DNA of 64,000 nucleotides, from positions 15,395,805 to 15,459,804 of the forward strand of contig CP154954.1 in NCBI GenBank assembly GCA_039621445.1. The letters run 5' to 3'. This document shows, in pieces, positions 24,331 to 35,830 of this stretch; the stretch's first letter is position 1, and the number at the start of each line of letters is the position of its first letter. Source of the stretch: Euglena gracilis (lineage: Eukaryota; Euglenida; Euglenophyceae; Euglenales). The notes beneath the pieces are model-generated. The model made no database searches and was not told the origin of the DNA. It was given only the letters and a program-made list of their open reading frames with translations. Made by a program: the position numbers and the translations under genes.

Positions 24331-24620
24331 GGATCTTTACGCAAACCCCCCCTGGTCAATAATTCAACAATTTCTACCCAGGTTGAAAATTTTCCCCCAA
24401 ACCAAAGTTTTGATGGTCACCTCCTACTGGGATCCAGCCACCTGGTGGGCACAATTAATAAAAATGAAAGTTCCAGGGACCCCCGCCTGAAAATCACCCC
24501 CTACAGGGGCATGTTCACCAACTGCAGGGGGGAGCAAATGCCACCGCCCAGGTGGCCCCTGGTTTGCATGATTTCCTCCAGAAAATTGTGGAGGAGAAAC
24601 AAATTAAGGTTGAGACCATA
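24331..24620 (+). pseudogene. Dam-like methyltransferase remnant of copy C1
   Basis: VDLYANPPWSIIQQFLPRLK followed by VLMVTSYWDPATWW matches the methyltransferase-like domain of element M (YANPPWSIIPQW, LIVPHWASTSWW). The upstream part of the domain (DLFASR block) was lost with the RNase H deletion. The frame ends at a stop after about 95 codons. Confidence 0.7.
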
Positions 24621-24639
24621 AAAAAATGATTTTCTGGGA

Positions 24640-25492
24640 ATAAACCCCAGCTTAAAACGTTATCAGAGTGCTTGTGCACTTCTGTGGGTAATTTTGGAAC
24701 ACATGGGCGTCCCCTCCCCCTGAAGCCACCAAAGACCAATTGGCTGACGCTTTAATACAATTATTACAATTTTCTAAGGCCCAAGCCCGTAATGCCTACA
24801 GTGCTATGCTTTTGATTCCTGGGTTTGGTGGGCTGAGATTCCACACCCCTACAAAAGGCTTTGGAACCAAAACGTGGAGAAGTACGGGACATTTTGGGAT
24901 CCCGTCCCAATCCTCCTGGGGCTGGCAAAGGCGTTCATGCCCACTGATATTTGTACATTGCGTACACAACTGATTTTTTGCTCACGAGTCCTCTGTTTAT
25001 ACTGATCCTCAGGCTTATCGCAAGTCAAACAAACCAGCAGTGTGTTGCGTAGGGCGCCCTACATCACGATTAAGCGTAAAGGACAGATATTCCATAAGTG
25101 GGAAATGGTTGTGTCCTTTCCCCAGTGTCCCCAAATAAGCCCATTTCACTTGATGATGTGCTATGTGGCTGCTACATGTTCAGTCTTCAGAACTGAGACC
25201 CCCCTTCTGATCTCATTAAAACCCCCCTTCAGTGCCATAAGTGCAGACACCGTTGCTTCCATCACAAAAGACTTTTTGGCCAAACGTAGGGTAACCCCCC
25301 AGGTGGGGGGCCCACAACACCAGGGGGGCAGGGGTTGGTTTACTCAAAAACTTGGGCGTTTCTGCCCAAGCAAGTTTGTGAAATTGGTCAGTTGAGGGGG
25401 GTGGAGGCTTTTACAGCCCACTACCAACGACTTGGTGCCCAAGGTGCCCTGGAAAATGCCCTGGCCCACCGAATTTCAGTGCACAAACTGGC
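24640..25492 (+). pseudogene. Tyrosine recombinase remnant of copy C1
   Basis: The core-binding part (ALIQLLQFSKAQARNAYSAM, LLIPGFGGLRFH) is followed by RAPYITIKRKGQIFHKWE. The catalytic H-x-x-R appears as HNTRGAG, and the tyrosine in EAFTAHYQRLG, but in different frames. An extra base in CAAGCAAGTTTGTG (25367-25380), compared with CAAGAAGTTTGTG in copy C5, separates His-Arg from Tyr. The same lesion is present in C2, C3 and C4. A further indel near 24847 turns CTGTTAACCCCC into a shorter form. Confidence 0.78.
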
Positions 25493-26040
25493 CTCTCAAG
25501 GGCAAAGTGCGGAGCCCGAGGTGCCTCGTACTCCCTCGAGGACAACAGAAAAGGGAGGAAGGGAAACCGAGGGCGAAGCACAAAGACCTTGTGAGCCCAA
25601 CCCCCCCCCCCCACCCGCAAAAGAAAATTTGTGTTCAAAGGCCGTCGGTCAGAGAGTGGGGGCCAGGGGGGGAGAGGGGGGAGACACCCCCCAGGGGCAA
25701 GAAGCCACGTCGCCCAGTCGGAGCAGCATCGTCAGCCAACTCCAGCGAGGCAGCACTAAGCGGGACCTCCTAACCAAGCACACCAGAACAATCCAAACAA
25801 CACCGCCGGCGAGCAAGGCATGGTCTCACAAGGTCTTTGTGCTTCTCCCTCGGTGTCCCTTCCTCCCTTGTCGGTTTTCCTCGAAGGAGCACGAGACACC
25901 CACGGCGAAGCACGACACCTCGGGCTCCGCACTTTCCCCTTGTGAGGCCATGCCTTGCTCGCCAGCGGTGCTGTGTGGATTGTTCTGGTGCGCTTTGGTT
26001 AGGAGGTCCCGCTTAGTGCCTTTTTTTCGCCAGAGTTGGC
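25493..26040. repeat. C1/C2 junction: palindromic DIRS terminal block
   Basis: Two nested complementary pairs are visible. The segment 25735-25832 (GCCAACTCCAGCGAGG to GGTCTCACAAGG) pairs with 25938-26040 (CCTTGTGAGGCCATGCC to GCCAGAGTTGGC). The segment 25493-25596 (around AAGTGCGGAGCCCGAGGTG) pairs with 25826-25944. The block thus holds both the inverted ends and the internal complementary region expected of a DIRS element. A single copy separates neighbouring elements, so no host DNA lies between C1 and C2. Confidence 0.85.
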
Positions 26041-26204
26041 TGATTCATAATTTTGCCTTCAACACCCAGAAGACAGGAACTTCAAATACCTCACCAATTG
26101 AGAAAAGAAGAAGACAATCAATCCACTCAAATTATCAAGAAAGTCACGGTCGCGCAGAACTTCAAATCAAAAGTTGTTGATTTTTTCGAAAGAATTCAAT
26201 GAAA

Positions 26205-27250
26205 GATGCAAATTCAAAGAAGCAAAGCCCTGGAGTACTTCAAGAGGGAGCAGCAGCAGCAGCTGGACAACCTGAAGGCGCGGGTCAACTGTGGAGAACC
26301 GTGATGTCCCCTACCCGAAAAAGAAATTTCCCCCACAGAAATTTCCAGAATTCAAACCCTGCAAAGTGATGGCCACGGACCCTGGCAGACAGTGGTCGGA
26401 AGACCCTGAACGGGAAAGAAACAACAACCAGCAGGCCACTACGGCCATTGGAGCCAGGGCCATTGCGGCCAACATTCTGCCAGTTACACAAATACCTTGT
26501 TCAAGCTGGGCCATGGCGGCCACAATAGCAAGCTGGGCAATGGCGGCCACAATAGCAAGCTGGGCCATGGCGGCCAAAACAGCAATGGCCATGGCGGCCG
26601 ATGGAACAAAGGCCAGGGTGGCCAACAATGCCAAGGCCAGGGTGGCCAATTCCATAAACAGAGGCCCAGTGGCAGGGGCAGGACAGGTCAACAACACCCC
26701 AATCATTTCTTCATCTCAAACCCCATCAGGGGTACAGGATGGGCCGCCAGTGGTCCCCCAAGATTTTCAATGGGCATGGCACCCAACGTCCAAAAGAAGT
26801 TAATGGGGACTATCAAAATTTTAAGAGTGGAGCCAACATCAAGAGGGCCAGGGGGCCAGATTTATCATCAACAACATCAACAATTTCAAGGCCTCTGGGG
26901 CCATCAATTATCAGAAGGGGAAAAACCCCAGAATCTAACAGGCTGTCCCCCAGCAGGGGTTTCAATGTACGGTGGCAGCCCCAGGAGGATGCCTCCAAAG
27001 GGGCAGTGGAGGACAAGGGGGCAACCCCCCCTCAACATTCTCTGTCAGTGCCCATGGCAGGGGCAAACCAAAACAAGCGGGAGACCCAAAAAGGGACCCC
27101 TATGGTATGTCAATCGACAACACCAATGACAAAGTGGAGGATCAGAGAACCTGTGAGAAGAGCATGCACACCCCCCCCCAGTCACCTTTGGAGAATGCTC
27201 AATCCCCAGGGGCACCAGCGGTGCAATGTCAAAAACCCCCCACCCAGCAC
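26205..27250 (+). pseudogene. Gag-like region of copy C2
   Basis: Same layout as in C1: a SKALEYFKREQQQQLDN start, the GHGPW motif, then the His/Gly-rich block. Two problems appear early. AACCGTGATGTCC near 26298-26308 differs from AACCGTGGTTGCC in C3 and puts a TGA in frame. The shared UGA is at 26407-26409. The Gly-rich block at 26497-26700 is open again. On the opposite strand the same DNA gives an Ala/Leu-rich open frame, which I treat as a shadow. Confidence 0.65.
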
Positions 27251-27451
27251 CCAGAAAATCAGCTAGTTGTGAAAATACATTCCATGGAGGAGAATTGGGA
27301 TACACCCCTTGTACCAGAGACTTCAAAAAAAGACTAAAATGGTGGACAAAAAATGCCCCCCCCCCAGCAACATGTCAATTCAAAAAAAAATGGAATTCAA
27401 CCACCCTGGGTGAATCCCCCAAAATTGTCCACCCACCCAAAACCCAGGCCT

Positions 27452-28484
27452 CAGGCCATTTTTAAGGCATCAGGTAGGGGGGCAGTCCTGGGAATTTCAA
27501 AGAGGCGGATTTGGGCAAAATGTAATGCCCAAAATTTTAATGTCAGTGATGAAATCATTCGAAAAGCTGTAGAGAAAAAGGGGCATCCAGGTGTTTATTT
27601 ACCTGGACGACATTTTGCTGGTGGCCCCCACCCAAATCAATTTACAAAGTCACCTGAAAACAGTTGTCAAAGATTTGCTGGATTCTGGGTTCAAAATCAA
27701 TGTGAAAAAGTCTACCCTGCAGCCCACCCAAGTGGTAACCCATCTGGTTTTTCAACTGAACTTCCAGGAAGGAAAACTACAGGTCCCCCAGAAAGTCAAA
27801 ACCATAAAAAAGGAGCTGGGAAAAATTGTGAAAAAAGATTACATGTCAAAAAGGCAATTGGCCGCCATTTTGAGCCAAATAAGGTGCAACCTAATGGCCC
27901 TGCCCTTTTTAAGGGCTTTTACGGACACCCTGGCAAATTTTTTGGTGGCAAAGGCCACAGCCCCCTGGGACTCAAAACACCCCATTTCCCAGGAAATCAA
28001 AGCCCAATTAAGGGAAATAAAAATTCTGCCGGACACCTGGGGGGCAGACCCTTCCCCCAAAATGCAAGCAGAGTGTTGCACTCAGAGGGCAGCACCCATG
28101 CCTGGGGGGGGGGGGCTAGACATCCACACAGCAGAAATTGTGCAGGAATTTTGGAGAAAAAACTCCATTTTGCAAATGAATGTAAAGGAGCTCAGTGCAG
28201 CAATCAGCACTGTGAAAAGTTTGAGCAAACCTGGGGAAACCGTTTCCTTGTCAGTGGACAACCAGGTAATTTACCTTTACCTAACAAAAGGTGGGGGCAG
28301 AAAGGACCCCTTCAACAAAATGCTGAGACCATGTTTCAAGTGGCGCATTGAGCACCAAGTAAACCTCCAAGTCAACTGGGTACCTTCAAAAGAATGCCTA
28401 GCAGACCACGTCAGCAGATGGGAAATGGACAGGGGGGATTATTCTTCAGAACCCAACTTTTTCAACGGCTCAAACAACAGTTGA
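27452..28484 (+). pseudogene. Truncated RT plus RNase H of copy C2
   Basis: An open frame from about 27591 reads MFIYLDDILLVAPTQ (RT motif C), the thumb, then RNase H with Glu in MNVKELSAA, Asp in LSVDNQVIY and the last acidic residue in ECLADHVSR. A run of 12 G near 28104-28115 lies where the RNase H first acidic block should be. That block (LHSEGSTHAWGG) is only readable in another frame. RT motif A is absent through the 287-bp deletion. Confidence 0.8.
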
Positions 28485-28489
28485 AAATT

Positions 28490-28910
28490 TTCAAAAGTCT
28501 GGAAACAGATTTATTTGCCTCCCGAAGGCAACAAAAAACTGCCAAATTTTGTGGCCAGGTGGCCCCACTGGGATGCCACAGCAGTAAATACATTACAATG
28601 TCCACTGGACAACGTGGTGGATCTTTATGCAAACCCCCCCTGGTCAATAATTCAACAATTTCTACCCAGGTTGAAAATTTTCCCCCAAACCAAAGTTTTG
28701 ATGGTCACCTCCTACTGGGATCCAGCCACGTGGTGGGCACAATTAATAAAAATGAAAGTTCCAGGGACCCCCCGCCTGAAAATCACCCCCTACAGGGGCA
28801 TGTTCACCAACTGCAGGGGGGAGCAAATGCCACCGCCTAGGTGGCCCCTGGTTTGCATGATTTCCTCCAGAAAATTTTGGAGGGGAAACAAATTCAGGTT
28901 GAGACCATAA
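28490..28910 (+). pseudogene. Dam-like methyltransferase of copy C2
   Basis: The block begins with TDLFASRRQQKTAKF, then VARWPHWDATAVNTLQC in another frame, then VDLYANPPWSIIQQFLPRLK and VLMVTSYWDPATWWAQLIK. The NPPW motif matches N6-adenine methyltransferase motif IV. A one-base shift between the first two blocks breaks the frame. Confidence 0.72.
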
Positions 28911-28927
28911 AAAATGATTTTCTGGGA

Positions 28928-29776
28928 ATAAACCCCAGCTTAAAACGTTATCAGAGTGCTTGTGCACTTCTGTGGGTAATTTTGGAACACATGGGCGTCC
29001 CCCCCCCCTGAAGCCCCCAAAGACCAAGTGGCTGACGCTTTAATACAATTGTTACAATTTTCTAAGGCCCAAGCCCGTAATGCCTACAGTGCTATGCTTT
29101 TGATTCCTGGGTTTGGTGGGCTGAGATTCCACACCCCTACAAAAGGCTTTGGAACCAAAACGTGGAGAAGTATGGGACATTTTGGGATCCCGTCCCAATC
29201 CTCATGGGGCTGGCAAAGGCGTTCATGCCCACTGATATTTGTACATTGCGTACACAACTGATTTTTTGCTCACGAGTCCTCTGTTTATACTGATCCTCAG
29301 GCTTATCGCAAGTCAAACAAACCAGCAGTGTGTTGCGTAGGGCGCCCTACATCACGATTAAGCGTAAAGGACAGATATTCCATAAGTGGGAAATGGTTGT
29401 GTCCTTTCCCCAGTGTCCCCAAATAAGCCCATTTCACTTGATGATGTGCTATGTGGCTGCTACATGTTCAGTCTTCAGAACTGAGACCCCCCTTCTGATC
29501 TCATTAAAACCCCCCTTCAGTGCCATAAGTGCAGACACCATTGCTTCCATCACAAAAGACTTTTTGGCCAAACGTAGGGTAACCCCCCAGGTGGGGGGCC
29601 CACAACACCAGGGGGGCAGGGGTTGGTTTACTCAAAAACTTGGGCCTTTCTGCCCAAGCAAGTTTGTGAAATTGGTCAGTTGAGGGGGGTGGAGGCTTTT
29701 ACAGCCCACTACCAACGACTTGGTGCCCAAGGTGCCCTGGAAAATGCCCTGGCCCACCGAATTTCAGTGCACAAAC
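28928..29776 (+). pseudogene. Tyrosine recombinase of copy C2
   Basis: Same sequence as in C1 with few changes, including the shortened CACCCCTACAAAAGGC segment and the shared one-base insertion between the HNTR motif and the AFTAHYQRLG tyrosine. It is not translatable as one protein. Confidence 0.75.
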
Positions 29777-30324
29777 TGGCCTCTCAAGGGCAAAGTGCGG
29801 AGCCCGAGGTGCCTCGTACTCCCTCGAGGACAACAGAAAAGGGAGGAAGGGAAACTGAGGGCGAAGCACAAAGACCTTGTGAGCCCAACCCCCCCCACCC
29901 GTAAAAGAAAATTTGTGTTCAAAGGCCGTCGGTCAGAGAGTGGGGGCCAGGGGGGGAGAGGGGGGGGACACCCCCCAGGGGCAAGAAGCCACGTCGCCCA
30001 GTCGGAGCAGCATCGTCAGCCAACTCCAGCGAGGCAGCACTAAGCGGGACCTCCTAACCAAGCACACCAGAACAATCCAAACAACACCGCCGGCGAGCAA
30101 GGCATGGTCTCACAAGGTCTTTGTGCTTCGCCCTCGGTGTCCCTTCCTCCCTTGTCGGTTTTCCTCGAAGGAGCACGAGACTCCCACGGCGAAGCACGAC
30201 ACCTCGGGCTCCGCACTTTCCCCTTGTGAGGCCATGCCTTGCTCGCCAGCGGTGCTGTGTGGATTGTTCTGGTGCGCTTTGGTTAGGAGGTCCCGCTTAG
30301 TGCCTTTTTTTCGCCAGAGTTGGC
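29777..30324. repeat. C2/C3 junction: palindromic DIRS terminal block
   Basis: Nearly identical to the block at 25493-26040, offset by 4284 bp, with the same two complementary pairs. No host sequence is present between the copies. Confidence 0.85.
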
Positions 30325-30489
30325 TGATTCATAATTTTGCCTTCAACACCCAGAAGACAGGAACTTCAAATACCTCACCAATTGAGAAAAGAAGAAGACA
30401 ATCAATCCACTCAAATTATCAAGAAAGTCACGGTCGCGCAGAACTTCAAATCAAAAGTTGTTGATTTTTTCGAAAGAATTCAATGAAAG

Positions 30490-31530
30490 ATGCAACCTCA
30501 AAGAAGCAAAGCCCTGGAGTACTTCAAGAGGGAGCAGCAGCAGCAGCTGGACAACCTGAAGGCGCGGGTCAACTGTGGCGAACCGTGGTTGCCCCTACCC
30601 GAAAAAGAAATTTCCCCCACAGAAATTTCCAGAACTCAAACCCTGCAAAGTGATGGCCACGGACCCTGGCAGACAGTGGTCGGAAGACCCTGAACGGGAA
30701 AGAAACAACAACCAGCAGGCCACTACGGCCATTGGAGCCAGGGCCATTGCGGCCAACATTCTGCCAGTTACACCAATACCTTGTTCAAGCTGGGCCATGG
30801 CGGCCACAATAGCAAGCTGGGCAATGGCGGCCACAATAGCAAGCTGGGCCATGGCGGCCAAAACAGCAATGGCCATGGCGGCCGATGGAACAAAGGCCAG
30901 GGTGGCCAACAATGCCAAGGCCAGGGTGGCCAATTCCATAAACAGAGGCCCAGTGGCAGGGGCAGGACAGGTCAACAACACCCCAATCATTTCTTCATCT
31001 CAAACCCCATCAGGGGTACAGGATGGGCCGCCAATGGTCCCCCAAGATTTTCAATGGGCATGGCACCCAACGTCCAAAAGAAGTTAATGGGGACTATCAA
31101 AATTTTAAGAGTGGAGCCAACATCAAGAGGGCCAGGGGGCCAGATTTATCATCAACAACATCAACAATTTCAAGGCCTCTGGGGCCATCAATTATCAGAA
31201 GGGGAAAAACCCCAGAATCTAACAGGCTGTCCCCCAGCAGGGGTTTCAATGTACGGTGGCAGCCCCAGGAGGATGCCCCCAAAGGGGCAGTGGAGGACAA
31301 GGGGGCAACCCCCCCTCAACATTCTCTGTCAGTGCCCATGGCAGGGGCAAACCAAAACAAGCGGGAGACCCAAAAAGGGGCCCCTATGGTATGTCAATCG
31401 ACAACACCAATGACAAAGTGGAGGATCAGAGAACCTGTGAGAAGAGCATGCACCCCCCCCAGTCACCTTTGGAGAATGCTCAATCCCCAGGGGCACCAGC
31501 GGTGCAATGTCAAAAAACCCCCACCCAGCA
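30490..31530 (+). pseudogene. Gag-like region of copy C3
   Basis: ATG at 30490 leads into MQPQRSKALEYFKREQQQQ and on to GHGPWQTVVGRP, with the shared UGA at 30691-30693. The His/Gly-rich block resumes at about 30781. Apart from the UGA this is one of the cleaner Gag copies in the array. Confidence 0.68.
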
Positions 31531-31737
31531 CCCAGAAAATCAGCTAGTTGGGAAAATACATTCCATGGAGGAGAATTGGGAAACACCCCTTGTACCAGAG
31601 ACTTCAAAAAAAGACTAAAATGGTGGACAAAAAATGCCCCCCCCCAGCAACATGTCAATTCAAAAAAAAATGGAATTCAACCACCCTGGGTGAATCCCCC
31701 AAAATTGTCCACCCACCCAAAACCCAGGCCTCAGGCC

Positions 31738-32740
31738 ATTTTTAAGGCATCAGGTAGGGGGGCAGTCCTGGGAATTTCAAAGAAGCTGATTTGGGCTAAA
31801 TGTAATGCCCAAAATTTTAATGTCAGTGATGAAATCATTCGAAAAGCTGTAGAGAAAAAGGGGCATCCAGGTGTTTATTTACCTGGACGACATTTTGCTG
31901 GTGGCCCCCACCCAAATCAATTTACAAAGTCACCTGAAAACAGTTGTCAAAGATTTGCTGGATTCTGGGTTCAAAATCAATGTGAAAAAGTCTACCCTGC
32001 AGCCCACCCAAGTGGTAACCCATCTGGTTTTTCAACTGAACTTCCAGGAAGGAAAACTACAGGTCCCCCCAGAAAGTCAAAACGATAAAAAAGGAGCTGG
32101 GAAAAATTGTGAAAAAAGATTACATGTCAAAAAGGCAATTGGCCGCCATTTTGAGCCAAAGAAGGTGCAACCTAATGGGCCTGCCCTTTTTAAGGGCTTT
32201 TATGGACACCCTGGCAAATTTTTTGGTGGCAAAGGCCACAGCCCCCTGGGACTCAAAACACCCCATTTCCCAGGAAATCAAAGCCCAATTAAGGGAAATA
32301 AAAATTCTGCCGGACACCTGGGGGGCAGACCCTTCCCCCAAAATGCAAGCAGAGTGTTGCACTCAGAGGGCAGCACCCATGCCTGGGGGGGGGGGCTAGA
32401 CATCCACACAGCAGAAATTGTGCAGGAATTCTGGAGGAAAAAACTCCATTTTGCACATGAATGTAAAGGAGCTCAGTGCAGCAATCAGCACTGTGAAAAG
32501 TTTGAGCAAACCTGGGGAAACCGTTTCCTTGTCAGTGGACAACCAGGTAATTTACTTTTACCTAACAAAAGGTAAGGGCAGAAAGGACCCCTTCAACAAA
32601 ATGCTGAGACCATTTTTCAAGTGGCGCACTGAGCACCAAGTAAACCTCCAAGTCAACTGGGTACCTTCAAAAGAATGCCTAGCAGACCACGTCAGCAGAT
32701 GGGAAATGGACAGGGGGTATTATTCTTCAGAACCCCAACT
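31738..32740 (+). pseudogene. Truncated RT plus RNase H of copy C3
   Basis: FIYLDDILLVAPTQ at about 31871, then thumb sequence, then a frame change near 32075-32110 and RNase H with MNVKELSAA and LSVDNQVIYFYL. The G run at the RNase H entry is 11 long here, against 12 in C2 and 15 in C4. RT motif A is missing. Confidence 0.78.
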
Positions 32741-32769
32741 TTTTCAACGGCTCAAGCAACAGTTGAAAA

Positions 32770-33200
32770 TTTTCAAATGTCTGGAAACAGATTTATTTGC
32801 CTCCCGAAGGCAACAAAAAACTGCCAAATTTTGTGGCCAGGTGGCCCCACTGGGATGCCACAGCAGTAAATACATTACAATGTCCACTGGACAACATGGT
32901 GGATCTTTATGCAACCCCCCCCCTGGTCAATAATTCAACAATTTCTACCCAGGTTGAAAAATTTCCCCCCAAACCAAAGTTTTGATGGTCACCTCCTACT
33001 GGGATCCAGCCACCTGGTGGGCACAATTAATAAAAATGAAAGTTCCAGGGACCCCCGCCTGAAAATCACCCCCTACAGGGGCATGTTCACCAACTGCAGG
33101 GGGGAGCAAATGCCACCGCCCAGGTGGCCCCTGGTTTGCATGATTTCCTCCAGAAAATTTTGGAGGGGAAACAAATTCAGGTTGAGACAACCAAAAAAAA
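32770..33200 (+). pseudogene. Dam-like methyltransferase of copy C3
   Basis: DLFASRRQQKTAKF is followed by the NPPW region, here changed to CNPPPWSII through C-run length change near 32912-32921. SHLVGTINKNESS in a neighbouring frame corresponds to the usual DPATWWAQLIKMK stretch. Frames are broken. Confidence 0.65.
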
Positions 33201-34077
33201 ACGATTATCTGGGGATAAACCCCAGCTTAAAACGTTATCAGAGTGCTTGTGCACTTCTGTGGGTAATTTTGGAACACATGGGCGTGCCCCCCCCCTGAAG
33301 CCACCAAAGACCAAGTGGCTGACGCTTTAATACAATTATTACAATTTTCTAATGCCCAAGCCCGTAATGCCTACAGTGCTATGCTTTTGATTCCTGGGTT
33401 TGGTGGGCTGAGATTCCACACTCTGTTAACCCCCTACAAGAGGCTTTGGAACCAAAACGTGGAGAAGTACGGGACATTTTGGGATCCCGTCCCAATCCTC
33501 CTGGGGCTGGCAAAGGCGTTCATGCCCACTGATATTTGTACATTGCGTACACAACTGACTTTTTGCTCACGAGTCCTCTGTTTATACCGATCCTCAGGCT
33601 TATCGCAAGTCAAACGAACCACCAGTGTGTTGGGTAGGGCGCCCTACATCACGATTTAGTGTAAAGGACAGATATTCCATAAGTGGGAAAGGGTTGTGTC
33701 CGTTCCCCAGTGTCCCCAAATAAACCCATTTCACTTGATGATGTGCTATGTGGCTGCTACATGTTCAGTCTTCAGACCTGAGGGCCCCCTTCTGATCTCA
33801 TTAAAACCCCCCTTCAGTGCCATAAGTGCAGACACCGTTACTTCCATCACAAAAGACTTTTTGGCCAAACGTAGGGTAACCCCCCAGGTGGGGGGCCCAC
33901 AACACCAGGGGGGCAGGGGTTGGTTTACTCAAAAACTTGGGCGTTTCTGCCCAATCAAGTTTGTGAAATTGGTCAGTTGAGGGGGGTGGAGGCTTTTACA
34001 GCCCATTAACGACGACTTGGTGCCCAAGGTGCCCTGGAAAATGCCCTGGCCCACCGAATTTCAGTGCACAAACTGGC
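33200..34077 (+). pseudogene. Tyrosine recombinase of copy C3
   Basis: An open frame at 33315-33659 runs from ADALIQLLQFSNAQARN through LRFHTLLTPYKRLWN and LCLYRSSGLSQVKRTTSV, so the first-arginine region is intact. It ends at TAG, where C1 has AAGCG (the CGATTTAGTG change near 33654). The catalytic His-Arg and Tyr follow in separate frames, as in the other copies. Confidence 0.75.
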
Positions 34078-34625
34078 CTCTCAAGGGCAAAGTGCGGAGC
34101 CCGAGGTGTCTCGTACTCCCTCGAGGACAACAGACAAGGGAGGAAGGGAAACCGAGGGCGAAGCACAAAGACCTTGTGAGCCCAACCCCCCGCCCCCACC
34201 CGTAAAAGAAAATTTGTGTTCAAAAGCCCTCGGTCAGAGAGTGGGGGCCAGGGGGGTAGAGGGTGGGGACACCCCCCAGGGGCAAGAAGCCACGTCGCCC
34301 AGTCGGAGCAGCATCGTCAGCCAACTCCAGCGATGCAGCACTAAGCGGGACCTCCTAACCAAGCACACCAGAACAATCCAAACAACACCGCCGGCGAGCA
34401 AGGCATGGTCTCACAAGGACTTTGTGCTTCGCCCTCGGTGTCCCTTCCTCCCTTGTCGGTTTTCCTCGAAGGAGCACGAGACTCCCACGGCGAAGCACGA
34501 CACCTCGGGCTCCGCACTCTCCCCTTGTGAGGCCATGCCTTGCTCGCCAGCGGTGCTGTGTGGATTGTTCTGGTGCGCTTTGGTTAGGAGGTCCCGCTTA
34601 GTGCCTTTTTTTCCGCCGGAGTTGG
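34078..34625. repeat. C3/C4 junction: palindromic DIRS terminal block
   Basis: Same structure as the other junction blocks, offset by 4301 bp from the C2/C3 block. The CCGCCGGAGTTGGC end lacks one of the small differences seen at 26030. Confidence 0.82.
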
Positions 34626-34790
34626 CTGATTCATAATTTGCCCTTCAACACCCAGAAGACAGGAACTTCAAATACCTCACCACTTGAGAAAAGAAGAAGA
34701 CAATCAATCCACTCAAATTATCGAGAAAGTCACGGTCGCGCAGAACTTCAAATCAAAAGTTGTTGATTTTTTCGAAAGAATTCAATGAAA

Positions 34791-35830
34791 GATGCCACTT
34801 CAAAGAAGCGATGCCCTGGAGTACTTCAAGAGGGAGCAGTAGCAGCAGCTGGACAACCTGAAGGCGCGGGTCAACTGTGGAGAACCGTGATGTCCCCTAC
34901 CCGAAAAAGAAATTTCCCCCACAGAAATTTTCAGAATTCAAACCCTGCAAAGTGATGGCCACGGACCCTGGCAGACAGTGGTCGGAAGACCCTGAACGGG
35001 AAAGAAACAACAACCAGCAGGCCACTACGGCCATTGGAGCCAGGGCCATTGCGGCCAACATTCTGCCAGTTACACAAATACCTTGTTCAAGCTGGGCCAT
35101 GGCGGCCACAATAGCAAGCTGGGAAATGGCGGCCACAATAGCAAGCTGGGCCATGGCGGCCAAAACAGCAGTGGCCATGGCGGCCGATGGAACAAAGGCC
35201 AGGGTTGCCAACAATGCCAAGGCCAGGTTGGCCAATTCCACAAACAGAGGCCCAGTGGCAGGGGCAGGACAGGTCAACAACACCCCAATCATTTCTTCGT
35301 CTCAAACCCCATCAGGGGTACAGGATGGGCCGCCAGTGGTCCCCCAAGATTTTCAATGGGCATGGCACCCAACATCCAAAATAAGTTAATGGGGACTATC
35401 AAAATTTTAAGAGATGAGCCAACATCAAGAGGGCCAGGGGGCCAGATTTATCATCAACAACATCAACAATTTCAAGGCCTCTTGGGCCATCAATTATCAG
35501 AAGGGGAAAAACCCCAGAATCTAACAGGCTGTCCCCCAGCAGGGGTTTCAATGTACGGTGGCAGCCTCAGGAGGATGCCCCCAAAGGGGCAGTGGAGGAC
35601 AAGGGGGCAACCCCCCCCTCAACACTCTCTGTCAAAGGCCATGGCAGGGGCAAACCAAGAACAAGCGGCAGACCCAAAAAGGGACCCCTATGGTATGTCA
35701 ATCGACAACACCAATGACAAAGTGGAGGATCAGAGAACCTGTGAGAAGAGCATGCCCCCCCCCAGCCACCTTTAGAGAATGCTCAATCCCCAGGGGCACC
35801 AGCGGTGCAATGTCAAAAACCCCCCACCCA
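34791..35830 (+). pseudogene. Gag-like region of copy C4
   Basis: The coiled-coil start carries an extra in-frame TAG at 34840-34842 where the other copies have CAG (Gln). The shared UGA follows at 34993-34995. The His/Gly-rich block from about 35083 is open and extends to about 35775. Confidence 0.66.

Larger units (their letters stand above)
22096..26010 (+). mobile_element. DIRS-like element copy C1 (RNase H deleted)
   Basis: This is the first of five head-to-tail plus-strand copies. The unit is about 3.9 kb and runs from AGTGCC at the terminal repeat to the next GCTTAGTGCC at 26011. It contains Gag, RT, methyltransferase and recombinase remnants. Compared with C2 to C4 it has lost about 653 bp: CCCCCTGGG at 24322-24330 joins directly to TGGATCTTTACGCAAACC, removing the whole RNase H region. 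Compared with C2 and C3 it retains the 287-bp RT segment with motif A. Reading frames are broken several times. Confidence 0.88.
26011..30294 (+). mobile_element. DIRS-like element copy C2 (RT core deleted)
   Basis: The unit is 4284 bp from GCTTAGTGCC to the next GCTTAGTGCC and is highly similar to C3. It holds Gag, a truncated RT, RNase H, methyltransferase and recombinase. About 287 bp are missing at 27450, where ACCCAAAACCCAGG runs directly into CCTCAGGCCATTTTTAAGG. This removes RT motifs 1, 2 and A, including the catalytic Asp. The identical deletion is in C3. C2 therefore cannot encode an active polymerase. Confidence 0.88.
30295..34595 (+). mobile_element. DIRS-like element copy C3 (RT core deleted)
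   Basis: The unit is 4301 bp and shares the 287-bp RT deletion with C2 (junction near 31735). In its recombinase region the CTGTTAACCCCC segment is retained, unlike in C1 and C2. Frames remain interrupted by the shared Gag UGA and the shared recombinase frameshift. Confidence 0.88.

Noticed and set aside
26311-26706. Minus-strand Ala/Leu-rich frame of about 130 codons, repeated in C1, C3 and C4
   Set aside because: It is the antisense of the His/Gly-rich Gag block (GGCCATGGCGGCC repeats). The apparent membrane-protein look is compositional.
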